A stretch of DNA of 15,950 bases from an uncultured Selenomonas sp. (GTDB taxonomy: Bacteria > Bacillota > Negativicutes > Selenomonadales > Selenomonadaceae). The position numbers and the translations under genes are program-made. The notes below the pieces were generated by a model that was given only the letters and a program-made list of their open reading frames with translations, made no database searches and was not told the DNA's origin. Of this stretch, positions 6,949 through 15,105 are shown piece by piece. The stretch spans positions 1 through 15,950 of the forward strand of contig CAJPRR010000038.1 in NCBI GenBank assembly GCA_905373085.1, in the 5' to 3' direction. Numbering within the stretch: position 1 is the stretch's first letter; each line of letters begins with the position of its first letter.

Positions 6949-9900
6949 TTACCTTGCCATTACGGGAGCAGGCGCATAGGCCTTGTCCGTCTCCTGCGCC
7001 TTCTTCCCTTGCGGCGCATCGTATGCTGCCGTCTTCCCCGGCTTTTGAAACATCTCTTGCAGAATCTCTCGCAGCCGAGCTTTTTTCTCCTCCTCTTCAG
7101 CCGCGAAACGGAAGGGCTGCTTCATCGCTTCTTTGGCCGCTTCGATTTCCTGCGTCAAAGAAGCGCTTTCCTTCTGCATTTGCTCGATGTTGTCGCCCAA
7201 GGTCTTTTCCATTTCCTCAAGGCGACGCAGCGTCGTCTTGCCTGCGGCGGCGAAGGCAAGCTTGTGCAGGATTTTCCCCTTTACGCCCAAAACCGGCTCT
7301 AAGGAGCGCGAATCGAGCGTCATAAGAAGTTTCATCCCCTTATACTCGCCATGGAATCCTTTCATACCTTTATGTCCGCTTTTTCCGGCTTCCTGCAGAA
7401 TCTTCGCCGCTTCTTCCCTGTCTGTATAGAGTTTGTCCATAAGCGTGATGCGGAAGCTCTCCTCTCCGTTCTCCTTCTGCAGCGTGTTTTGTTCCATGGT
7501 GAGCTTGTCGTCCATGAGCTTTTCTATCTTCGTCTCGTATTCCTTGAGACGTGCCGGAGCCTCGATCGTGGCAAATTTCTGCTGATACTGGCGCGTCGAT
7601 TCATAGTCTGCACGCGCCATGCGAATGCGCGTCAGACTGTTTTCCAATTCCATCTTCTCTTTGATGAAGGGATTCCCTGTGGCAATCGCCTTGATTTCAG
7701 CATAGGAAAGCACCGACTCGTCCACGTCCTCGGCTGCACGCACGGGACTCTTGGATGTCATGGCCTGCGAGATGTACTTCTGCTTGTTCTCCACTGTCTG
7801 CCAGAGATAGGCGTCGAACGTGCCCTCCGTGACGTAGCGGAAGATCTTTACCTTCTCGTTTTCATTGCCTGGACGCACGATGCGCCCCATGCGCTGCTCA
7901 AGATCGGCCGGACGCCAGGGCACGGAAAGATCGTGCTGGGCGATGAGCTTGTCCTGTATATTCGTACCTACGCCGAGCGTTCCCGTCGAGCCTAAGAGAA
8001 CGCGCACTTCACCGCTTCGCACCTTGTCGAAGAGTTTCTGCTTGTCCTGCTTCTTGACTTCCTGTACGATGGCGATCTCCTCCTTCGGCACGCCTGCAGC
8101 GATGAGTTTGTCGCGAATGTCATCGTAGATGTTGAATCGTCCCTTGCCCGCGCCCGTCGATGTGGAACTGTCGCAGAAGATGACCTGCGTGCTGCGCATG
8201 TCCTTGCTTTCCTCGTAGACCTTGAGGACATTGCGAATGCAGCGGTTGACCTTGCTCTTCGGATCATCAGCTGCGCTTTCATCGAGAAGCCTCTGATCGA
8301 GCGCAAGGTCGCGTCCCGCTCCCGTAATCAAGAGAAAACTGTCTTCCGTCTCTGTTCCGTCTTTCTTGATGACGGTCTGTGGTCTTCTGGCGCGGATGTA
8401 CTCGGCGCGTTCAACAATCTCGTCCATCATCTCCTGCTGTCCTCCCGTCATAGGTGCGCGATCGACGATGATTTCCGCTTCCGGCACGCGGATGTCGCCC
8501 TTGAGCATATCCGCCGTGCGGATGTCGGCGAATTCCTTGAAGAGATTCATAAGCTCCGGCAGATTGTGGAAACGTGAAAAACGTTCCTTGAGCTGATAGC
8601 CCCTGCCCTCGGGCTTCAATTCCATGCCGACGGTGATTTCGCCGAAAGCGGCTGCCCAGGCGTCGAAGTTCTCGATGCCGAGGCCTTGAAGCCGCTCGGG
8701 TGCAAGGTATCGCTGCATGGTGTAAAGCTCCGTCATGGAGTTGGAGATCGGCGTGCCGGTTGCAAAGATGAGTCCGCGATGGTTCGTGATTTCGTTGATG
8801 TACTGCGTCTTTTGGTAGAGATCCCATGTCTTCTGCACCGAGGTCGTCGTACCGACACCGCTGACACGCCCATGCTTCGTCGAGATTTCAAGATTCTTGA
8901 ACTCGTGCGCCTCATCCACGACGAGCTTGTCGATGCCAAGTTCTTCAAAGGCGATGGTTTCGTCCTTGTCCTTTCGATTCTCCTTCTGCAGTTTGGCTAG
9001 TTTCTCCTTATGACGGCGCAGCAGCGACTCCACTGCCCGCACGGAAAAGTCATTCTTGCGCGTTGCTTCCTCGCGCAGCCGGTAGAGGGATTCTTCCAGA
9101 TCCTTGATTGCGCGTTCACGCATAGCGTTCTCCCGCGCTCTTGAAAGCTTGACCTTGCCGAACTGCGATTCGCCCATAATGATGGCATCCCAATTCTGCG
9201 TGGCGATGCGGGAGATGAACTCCTGCCTGCGATCCTTCTGGAAGTCACGCTCCGTCGCAACGAGAATCTTCGCTCGCGGATAGAGCCGCTGAAACTCCTC
9301 GCCCGTCTGCATCGACAAGTGATTGGGTACGACCATCAGAGCCTTGTGCGACATGCCTAGTCGCTTCGATTCCATGATGGATGCGACCATTTCGAAGGTC
9401 TTGCCCGCGCCCACGCAATGAGCAAAAAGCGTATTGCCGCCGTAAAGGCTGTGCGCGATAGCATTTTTCTGGTGGGGCTTGAGCTTGATCGTGTTCGTCA
9501 TGCCAGGGAAAGTCAGATGCGCACCATCGTACTCACGCAGCCGGATGTTGTTGAAATGGCGGTTGTAGTAATCCGTGACCTCCTTGACACGCCGTGCATC
9601 GGCAAGAAGCCACTTGTGGAAGCGTTCTTGAATTTCCTGCTGCTTCATCTGCGCCTGCGTCGTCGCCTCCACATCGACGACGCGGCGATTCTCATCTTCT
9701 GCGGACGGCACTGTGACTTCTGCATTCTTCTGATTCAAGCAAAGCTCGATGAGATCGTAGGCGGACTTTCCCCCGGCGGAAAGCTCCGCCAGCATGGTTT
9801 CACTCGCCGTGACGCTGCCCTTGCGAACAATCTTCCATGCACTGGCCTCTTTGGAATAGCGCACCTCGATATGATTTTCCATATTCGGAATCGTCAGCGT

Positions 9901-12900
9901 CGTCTTAATGAAATCCAAGACAAGCTGCGGCTTGAGCCACGGCGTTCCAAGTTCGACGGAAATCTCGCCGATCTCAAGATCCTTTGGACGCACGGCTTCC
10001 AAGGCAGCATGATTCTTCTCGCAGCGATTCAGAAAGGCGGCATTTTCCGTTAAGAAATCGTCATCCATATGCGCCGTCTTATCTTTAAGCTCTCGGAGGC
10101 TTTCTTGGTATCGATCAAAGAAATCCTGCCGATCGAAGAGCTTCCCCGTGCCGCGCCGTCCAGTAAAATACGATTCAGTGAAGCGGCAGATGTGAAGCAT
10201 CTCCGTCACCTCTTTACTACCCTTCAGCGCATACAAGAACTCGTCGCGAATCCGTTCCTTGCTTGGCACAGAGGGAGCGCCTGCGCTTGTTTCGCCTGTA
10301 CGGCGATGGAACTCGCGGTAAAGGGACGCCGCCTCGTCAACGACGAAGAAGGCTGTGTCGCTGTCTCCTAGAAGATAGCGGGCATTTCGCTTGAAGTCCG
10401 GATCACTGCGCATCAGATGGAAAACGAGGCCATAGTCGTTCAAGCAGTTTTCGGGCAATAAATCCGTATAGGAGAGCAGCATCGTGCTTTGCCGCCTCTT
10501 TTTATACAGCATCGCCAGCGTATATCGCGCGATGCTCTTTGCCGCATCCAGATGCTCGCTTATCCCGTTCGCTTCGTTCAAGGTGCGTTGAAACATTGCC
10601 GCATGGACGATCAGACTGTCACTGCGCTGCAGCACTCCTTCAAGCGACTCTTCCAATCTGCCCTGCGGCTCAAGGTGAGATTCGAGAAGATTGCCGCGCA
10701 GTTCCTCTGCCTCTTCCTTATAAAGCTCTGCTGCAATATGTTCACTGCGTTCGCGAGACAGATGCCTCTGACGCTCCTCTATGAATTCCATCTTGGAGCG
10801 AATGTCACCCGACAGGTATTCATCCGCTTGAACATATTCCTTTTTCTCTTCATCGAAGAACAGATGCGTATACTCCAATTCGGCAGCGATTTCTCGCGCC
10901 GGCTTCATTTCCATAAGCTCGGACATATAGGAAAGGTCAACCTTGCCCTTCTGTTGGATGGACATGAAAAGGGCGTCCTCCGCTGTGTCAGCATGCTCGG
11001 GACGCAGATCGGGCAGGATCGTACGCTCCGTGAAGATGTCTGCCTTGCGCACGAAACGCCCTTTTTCGTCCTTTATTTCATAGGCACGGATGAAGTTATA
11101 GCCGGGATCGGAAGAAAATTCCCGCTGCAGCAGACTGTCGTCGGCAAGACGCTTGTACAGGCGCACATGGCTCTCATAAAGATCGTTCAGATGCTTCTGC
11201 AAATCCCGCAGTTCGTCGTCCGAGCAGTTTTGCTGCTGCGCCTCAAGCACTGCATGTCCGGCATCGCGCAAATGGACGGCAGAAAGCACGCGCCTTTTCG
11301 TCGCGTCGTCCATCGCTGGATGCTTCTCTTCTCCCTGTGCCGTAATGAAGACAAGCTCTCCGTTCTTTACGGAAAAGCCCATGACCCGATGCGGCGATTC
11401 CTTCGCCTGCGCAGGCATGGAAAGCGGCGCTTCTGCCTCACGCCAGACGCTTCCTGCCGGAAAGTCCTCGAAAGCGGCATGGATGCCTTCGGCAATGCTC
11501 TTGCCTTCTTGCGCCTCAACCGTCAGTTCCAAGCCGAATTTGCCCCGGCGCTCTGCAAATTTTCCTAAGACGCGCTCCCTGTTTTCATGGAAAAAGCGAT
11601 TGATGCCGCGAGCTTCCTCAAAATATTGGCCGTTGAAAAAATGATTTTCCTGCACATCTTTCCAGAGTCCCAAATCCTGCGTATAGCGTGTGCTCCCTTC
11701 GAGTGCTGTCGGCTTGCCGCCTTTCTTGCGGAATACGAGGATGTCCGATACGACAGATGCGCCTGCACCTGCAAACGTCGAAGCGGGCAAACGGATCGCC
11801 GTGACGAGATCCGCCTTTTCGGCTAACATCTCGCGGACGCGCGGACTCTGCTTGTCCATCGTGCCGCTCGACGTGATGGCAGCCGCCATGCCGCCGGGGC
11901 GAACCTCGTCGAGCATCTTCAAAAGAAAGTAGTCGTGGATGCGCAAATTCTCGCTCATATATTTTTCGTCGGATGTGATAATAGTGTCGCCAAAGGGCAC
12001 GTTACCGATGGCGAGATCAAAAGAACCGTCGGCAAATCGTGTCGATTCAAAGCCCTGGCACGAGATTTCCGCCTCCGGATGCGCCTTGGCGGCGATGCGT
12101 GCAGAAAGTTCGTCCAGCTCGATACCGAAAATATTGCTTTGTTCGCGCATTGCAGTGGGCATGACGGAAAAGAATCTTCCTGCGCCGCAGGACGGCTCCA
12201 AAATGTTGCCGCCTTGAAAGCCCAGACGCTCAAGCCCCGCATAGATAGCTTCGGCCACTTCCGGCGGCGTATAGTAAGCATCGAGTACGGTTGCACGCGC
12301 AGAAGTGTACTCCGCGTGCGTCAGATGCTTCTGCAGCGCGTCATACTCCTTCTGCCATGCCTGATTGAGCGGATCGAAGGCTTCGGAGAGGCCTCCGAAG
12401 CCGCTGTAGCTTCGGAGGAGTTTCTGCTCCTCTGGGCTTGCGTCCGCTCCTGTCGCCTCCAGTCGCTTCAGGACGCGAATCGCGGCAAGATTTCGTGCAA
12501 AGACGGCACGCTTGCCGCGCGTCGACGACATGTCCGCTGCATAATCAATGGCACTGAGATCGACAGGCGCTCCTTCGCCCTCTAGCGGCTCAACTCCGCC
12601 GTGAGAAGCTCCCTGAGCATCGCTTCGATCTCGTTGCTCGTCTGGATTTCCTCCAAGCGGGAGAGGCTTCTCCCGAGAATCTGCATCTCCTCCTCGTGGC
12701 GATACATCCTCTGGTAGCGTTTCTCCGTCTCCTCCTCGATGCGCTTGAGGTACATCGCTGCTTCGCCGCTCTCCACGAGGTTCAGCCACTCCTCCGGGCT
12801 GTACCACTGGAGGAATCCGCGACGAATCTGTGCCCATCTGCCCTCCACCTGCGGACTCTCCCTCGTTTGCAGGGCTTTCTCCACGAGCGCTTCGTGCTTC

Positions 12901-13776
12901 TTCTCCGCTTCCTCCGATTGTCTGTCGATCTCCTCCTGCAGTTTCTCCCACTGCAGCGTTTCCGCTTCCGTCAGCTCGCCCGTCCCCATCCAGTAGGCTT
13001 CCTTCATCGCCACGACTTTCTCCATCGCCTGCGGGAACATCTTCTCTTCCTCCTCCGTCAGCGATTTCTTCCCTTGCCAAAGCTCTTTCATCAGGATGTT
13101 CCATTCGACTTCTGTCAGCATCGCGCATTTCCTCCCTCTGCCGTTCGCGCACCGCCTTGGCGATCGGATCGAGCACCGAAGCGGCCGTGCGGTTGATATT
13201 TTCCAACAGTTCTTCTGCATTCACATCGTCATATTCGGCGAGAAGCAGAGGAAGTCCCACCTCTGCTTCTGCGTCCATACCAAGGCGCGAAAGTGCGATG
13301 TAGGCGCTTCCCAAGGCGATGAGTTCGGAATCGCCTTCTTTCTCGTCGCTGCGGCAAGCAGCGACGATGCAATCCGCCGTGCTTCTTCGTCCGTCCTCGG
13401 AAGCAAGAAGCGCACGCACAGCTGCACCGTCCTTCGCCTCATCATAATGCCAGACGAGCGACTGAAGCTCTGGCCGCGCTGCATTCTCCGTATCGGCGAG
13501 ATCGTAAAGATACAGAGTGCTCTTCCCGTCGTCCGCGAGCACCGGCACGCCTGCTGCGCCGTCCTTCACCTCGCTCTTTAGACGCGTCCACAAGCGTTCT
13601 TCTGCATAAGACTTGCCCTCGACCGGCGCATGAAAAAAGATGCCGATCTGCCGCGCCAGCGGCTGCTTGTAATGCGGCGCCATCGCACCGAGAAAATCCA
13701 CGAGGCGCGTCTTATTGAAGCGCAATTCCCGAAGAAATCGCTCGCGCTCCTCGATGAGCGTATTTGCTGTAACCAT
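6949..13776 (-). CDS. Giant N6-adenine methylase / SNF2-type helicase, DarB-like polyvalent protein
   Basis: This 2275-residue cytoplasmic protein joins a DNA methylase and a helicase, as in the DarB antirestriction protein of phage P1 and the large polyvalent proteins of plasmids and ICEs. Residues 1-215 are an N-terminal domain of unknown role. Residues about 215-400 are a Gly/Asp/Glu/Arg/Ser-rich linker that overlaps an inner gene. The methylase shows motif I LEPSCGAGRFF near 530 and GNVPFGD near 590 in place of NPPY. After a long middle region come Walker A VGAGKTF near 1450, VVDEAHEF near 1617, FATGTPISNS near 1670, and the C-terminal helicase lobe with GTLGVGTNIQ and QRMGRIVRPG near 1958. 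The tail is coiled-coil-like. AAGGAGG at 13784-13790 supports ATG 13776. It is transcribed alone between two terminators. Antirestriction is inferred from family and from the ardC neighbour; the enzymatic domains are seen. Confidence 0.88.
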   Translation of the reverse strand: MVTANTLIEERERFLRELRFNKTRLVDFLGAMAPHYKQPLARQIGIFFHAPVEGKSYAEERLWTRLKSEVKDGAAGVPVLADDGKSTLYLYDLADTENAARPELQSLVWHYDEAKDGAAVRALLASEDGRRSTADCIVAACRSDEKEGDSELIALGSAYIALSRLGMDAEAEVGLPLLLAEYDDVNAEELLENINRTAASVLDPIAKAVRERQREEMRDADRSRMEHPDERALAREEIADGGGREDVPAGDGESRGDEGSLLDGDGRADGSGNAAVGETAGGDRQTIGGSGEEARSARGESPANEGESAGGGQMGTDSSRIPPVVQPGGVAEPRGERRSSDVPQAHRGGDGETLPEDVSPRGGDADSREKPLPLGGNPDEQRDRSDAQGASHGGVEPLEGEGAPVDLSAIDYAADMSSTRGKRAVFARNLAAIRVLKRLEATGADASPEEQKLLRSYSGFGGLSEAFDPLNQAWQKEYDALQKHLTHAEYTSARATVLDAYYTPPEVAEAIYAGLERLGFQGGNILEPSCGAGRFFSVMPTAMREQSNIFGIELDELSARIAAKAHPEAEISCQGFESTRFADGSFDLAIGNVPFGDTIITSDEKYMSENLRIHDYFLLKMLDEVRPGGMAAAITSSGTMDKQSPRVREMLAEKADLVTAIRLPASTFAGAGASVVSDILVFRKKGGKPTALEGSTRYTQDLGLWKDVQENHFFNGQYFEEARGINRFFHENRERVLGKFAERRGKFGLELTVEAQEGKSIAEGIHAAFEDFPAGSVWREAEAPLSMPAQAKESPHRVMGFSVKNGELVFITAQGEEKHPAMDDATKRRVLSAVHLRDAGHAVLEAQQQNCSDDELRDLQKHLNDLYESHVRLYKRLADDSLLQREFSSDPGYNFIRAYEIKDEKGRFVRKADIFTERTILPDLRPEHADTAEDALFMSIQQKGKVDLSYMSELMEMKPAREIAAELEYTHLFFDEEKKEYVQADEYLSGDIRSKMEFIEERQRHLSRERSEHIAAELYKEEAEELRGNLLESHLEPQGRLEESLEGVLQRSDSLIVHAAMFQRTLNEANGISEHLDAAKSIARYTLAMLYKKRRQSTMLLSYTDLLPENCLNDYGLVFHLMRSDPDFKRNARYLLGDSDTAFFVVDEAASLYREFHRRTGETSAGAPSVPSKERIRDEFLYALKGSKEVTEMLHICRFTESYFTGRRGTGKLFDRQDFFDRYQESLRELKDKTAHMDDDFLTENAAFLNRCEKNHAALEAVRPKDLEIGEISVELGTPWLKPQLVLDFIKTTLTIPNMENHIEVRYSKEASAWKIVRKGSVTASETMLAELSAGGKSAYDLIELCLNQKNAEVTVPSAEDENRRVVDVEATTQAQMKQQEIQERFHKWLLADARRVKEVTDYYNRHFNNIRLREYDGAHLTFPGMTNTIKLKPHQKNAIAHSLYGGNTLFAHCVGAGKTFEMVASIMESKRLGMSHKALMVVPNHLSMQTGEEFQRLYPRAKILVATERDFQKDRRQEFISRIATQNWDAIIMGESQFGKVKLSRARENAMRERAIKDLEESLYRLREEATRKNDFSVRAVESLLRRHKEKLAKLQKENRKDKDETIAFEELGIDKLVVDEAHEFKNLEISTKHGRVSGVGTTTSVQKTWDLYQKTQYINEITNHRGLIFATGTPISNSMTELYTMQRYLAPERLQGLGIENFDAWAAAFGEITVGMELKPEGRGYQLKERFSRFHNLPELMNLFKEFADIRTADMLKGDIRVPEAEIIVDRAPMTGGQQEMMDEIVERAEYIRARRPQTVIKKDGTETEDSFLLITGAGRDLALDQRLLDESAADDPKSKVNRCIRNVLKVYEESKDMRSTQVIFCDSSTSTGAGKGRFNIYDDIRDKLIAAGVPKEEIAIVQEVKKQDKQKLFDKVRSGEVRVLLGSTGTLGVGTNIQDKLIAQHDLSVPWRPADLEQRMGRIVRPGNENEKVKIFRYVTEGTFDAYLWQTVENKQKYISQAMTSKSPVRAAEDVDESVLSYAEIKAIATGNPFIKEKMELENSLTRIRMARADYESTRQYQQKFATIEAPARLKEYETKIEKLMDDKLTMEQNTLQKENGEESFRITLMDKLYTDREEAAKILQEAGKSGHKGMKGFHGEYKGMKLLMTLDSRSLEPVLGVKGKILHKLAFAAAGKTTLRRLEEMEKTLGDNIEQMQKESASLTQEIEAAKEAMKQPFRFAAEEEEKKARLREILQEMFQKPGKTAAYDAPQGKKAQETDKAYAPAPVMAR
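12582..13121 (-). CDS. Putative nested gene in the helicase linker; helical protein, possibly TnpV-like
   Basis: A 179-residue protein is encoded entirely within the giant gene in the +1 frame, over the residues (about 219-398) that form its low-complexity linker. ATG 13121 follows GGAGG (13131-13135) at 9 bases. It starts MLTEVEWNILMKELWQGKKS, is rich in Glu, Lys and Trp, and looks mostly helical. The last 75 residues (FLQWYSPEEW, then LVESGEAAMYLKRIEEE and a terminal LLTAEL) weakly resemble the pattern of TnpV (PF14198) proteins of clostridial transposons; I am not sure of that. By hand count about four fifths of its codons end in G or C with many GAG, CTG and ATG, as expected of real coding, while the outer frame here is repetitive. 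The stop is TAG. Function unknown. It could be missed or called a shadow by ordinary annotation. Confidence 0.65.
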   Translation of the reverse strand: MLTEVEWNILMKELWQGKKSLTEEEEKMFPQAMEKVVAMKEAYWMGTGELTEAETLQWEKLQEEIDRQSEEAEKKHEALVEKALQTRESPQVEGRWAQIRRGFLQWYSPEEWLNLVESGEAAMYLKRIEEETEKRYQRMYRHEEEMQILGRSLSRLEEIQTSNEIEAMLRELLTAELSR

Positions 13777-13797
13777 GGCTCTGCCTCCTTCTCTTCA

Positions 13798-13830
13798 AGA
13801 ATAAAGGCTTGCAGAATTGAAAAACTGCAC
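13798..13830 (-). promoter_or_regulatory. Repeat copy 2 with candidate promoter of the methylase-helicase gene
   Basis: Bases 13803-13830 repeat 6849-6876 with one mismatch, and the surrounding order is also alike: terminator of the previous unit, an ACAGCAAAAAA stretch, then the repeat, then the gene start. On the - strand TATTCT (13798-13803) sits exactly where TACAAT sits in copy 1 and may be a weaker -10, about 22 bases before the ATG of the giant gene. No clear -35 is visible. Shared regulation of the two units is inference. Confidence 0.55.
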
Positions 13831-13841
13831 ATTTTTACAGC

Positions 13842-13866
13842 AAAAAAAGACAGCCTTCAGGCTGCC
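13842..13866 (-). terminator. Rho-independent terminator after the hipA-abiE unit
   Basis: On the - strand GGCAGCC-TGAA-GGCTGTC (13849-13866) forms a 7-bp stem with one G-U pair and a tetraloop, followed by seven T (13842-13848). It begins 8 bases after the TAA of the AbiEii-like gene. It closes the toxin unit just upstream of repeat copy 2. Confidence 0.85.
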
Positions 13867-13873
13867 CCTTTTG

Positions 13874-14650
13874 TTATCTTCCTTGACCGCGCTCAGACGT
13901 GTACTGCTTTTCCTTCCATGCTTCCCCTGTCCACTCGCGCGAGCGCAGTTCCTTTCGGATGAACGGCTTGAGGAAGAGATTCACGCGATCGTAGAGAGAT
14001 TGGAAATCCGGCTTATTTTCGACGTTCGCCAGTTTTTCATAGGCGTGTTTCAGATCATCCTTGCGGCTGCAAAATTCCTCGAAAGTTCCGGGAGTTCGAC
14101 CGTTGACATGGGTAAGGCGATGGACATCCAAGAGATCGAATCCCTTACAATGCGAGAGGATGTAGACATCCACAAGATCTTTTGCCCGTCGGAACACCTT
14201 CGGACTGGAAATGGCGCAGATCTTGTCCGCCAACATCTTGGGAAGCGTCGCTCCGCGAATGAAGAGCGGCTTGCCTTGGTAGGAAATTTGGTAGTCTTGA
14301 TAAAAGGGATGGCGGCGCAGCCCTAAATCCACCTTGAACACACGCTCTTTATCGGCATCCACAATTCGGAATCCTGCGGATTTTTCCTGCGCCATTTCAC
14401 GAAAGAGAACGACCGACAAACTCGAATCAACTCGTTGAACGGCTTGTTCCAAGACCTTGCGCATTGTTTCGGCAGAGGTGTTCCCCAACAGCCAATCTCC
14501 ATCAATATCATGTGTCTCACGATGAACCTCCGTCGGCGAAGATTCTTGAAGAGCCAAGGCCAGATTCATCGCGCCTTTGAAGATGATAGGCGCTTTGGCG
14601 ATTGCAAGTTCTGCCATGACCTTCATCATAAGAGCTTCATTTTCATTCAT
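13874..14650 (-). CDS. abiEii: AbiEii/AbiGii-family nucleotidyltransferase toxin
   Basis: This 258-residue protein fits the toxin of the AbiE type IV toxin-antitoxin/abortive infection system, a DNA polymerase beta-type nucleotidyltransferase acting in the cytoplasm. Visible motifs are IIFKGAMNLALAL (22-34), HDIDGDW with Asp48 and Asp50 (likely metal ligands), FKVDLGL with Asp108 (third acidic residue), ADKICAI (141-147, Lys143) and RRAKDLVDVY (154-163), the usual order for the family. The ATG lies 4 bases after the stop of the AbiEi-like gene, with GAGG at 14659-14662 inside that gene, so translation is probably coupled. All key residues I look for are present, so it should be active. Known AbiE systems are bacteriostatic and give phage resistance or plasmid stability; which applies here cannot be seen. 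Confidence 0.8.
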   Translation of the reverse strand: MNENEALMMKVMAELAIAKAPIIFKGAMNLALALQESSPTEVHRETHDIDGDWLLGNTSAETMRKVLEQAVQRVDSSLSVVLFREMAQEKSAGFRIVDADKERVFKVDLGLRRHPFYQDYQISYQGKPLFIRGATLPKMLADKICAISSPKVFRRAKDLVDVYILSHCKGFDLLDVHRLTHVNGRTPGTFEEFCSRKDDLKHAYEKLANVENKPDFQSLYDRVNLFLKPFIRKELRSREWTGEAWKEKQYTSERGQGR

Positions 14651-14653
14651 GCT

Positions 14654-15073
14654 TCATGCCTCATCATAGTATTCCATTGCCCAAATCTTGTACTTCTCAA
14701 AACGCGGGAGAAGCTCTTCCTCAATCTGTAAGGAATCAAAAGATTCTCCATTGGAAAAGTATACGTCGGCCAAGCTTTCCTGTATGACCTGATTGTCGCC
14801 GTCGGCACGCAGAAGATCGTTGATTGTTTGATTGACGGTCGTACAGAGAAGTCCGTTGCGCATTTCATGTTCCACCGTATCAAAAGAAGGTACGATATGC
14901 TCTCTTGTTCCATCTATGTGCAAGGGCGACTGCACATAGATATGGGCAGCCTCATGAAAGCTGCTCCCATTGGAAAGCCCCAGATAATCCGCAGCCGTAT
15001 CGTAGGCGAGGATGCAGGGCGCATCCTTCAAGAGATCGCGCAGATAATCGTTGTAGGTGTATATGCTGCTCAT
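14654..15073 (-). CDS. abiEi: AbiEi-like antitoxin, short form without N-terminal winged helix
   Basis: This 139-residue protein matches the antitoxin core that normally precedes AbiEii: AYDTAADYLGLSNG resembles the family's SHESAL-x-LHGL, AHIYVQSPL the following strand, and LLCTTVNQTINDLL the TTPERTLVDLL-like segment. AbiEi proteins usually carry an N-terminal winged-helix DNA-binding domain and run near 200 residues or more; that part is missing, so self-repression of the operon may be lost or supplied by another protein. ATG 15073 was chosen because AAAGGAA (15081-15087) lies 7 bases before it; ATG 15100 and TTG 15109 are in frame but lack a ribosome site. It begins 32 bases after the HipA-like gene and is coupled to the toxin gene. 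The assignment relies on core pattern plus position. Confidence 0.65.
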   Translation of the reverse strand: MSSIYTYNDYLRDLLKDAPCILAYDTAADYLGLSNGSSFHEAAHIYVQSPLHIDGTREHIVPSFDTVEHEMRNGLLCTTVNQTINDLLRADGDNQVIQESLADVYFSNGESFDSLQIEEELLPRFEKYKIWAMEYYDEA

Positions 15074-15105
15074 CGGACTGTTCCTTTCCGCTCCCGCCAT
15101 TTGTG

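Noticed and set aside
8411..8827. 138-codon same-strand alternative frame in the helicase core
   Set aside because: His/Arg/Gly-rich, no ribosome site, and it overlaps highly conserved helicase motifs that leave no freedom for a second gene, unlike the linker frame at 12582-13121.
10489..11568. 359-codon open frame antisense to the giant gene
   Set aside because: Shadow-like composition, no motif or Shine-Dalgarno, opposite to a continuous well-supported gene.
13122..13220. Extension of the inner helicase-linker gene to an earlier start at 13220
   Set aside because: The added residues are Arg/Cys-rich and lie over the well-formed N-terminal domain of the host; GGAGG points to ATG 13121.
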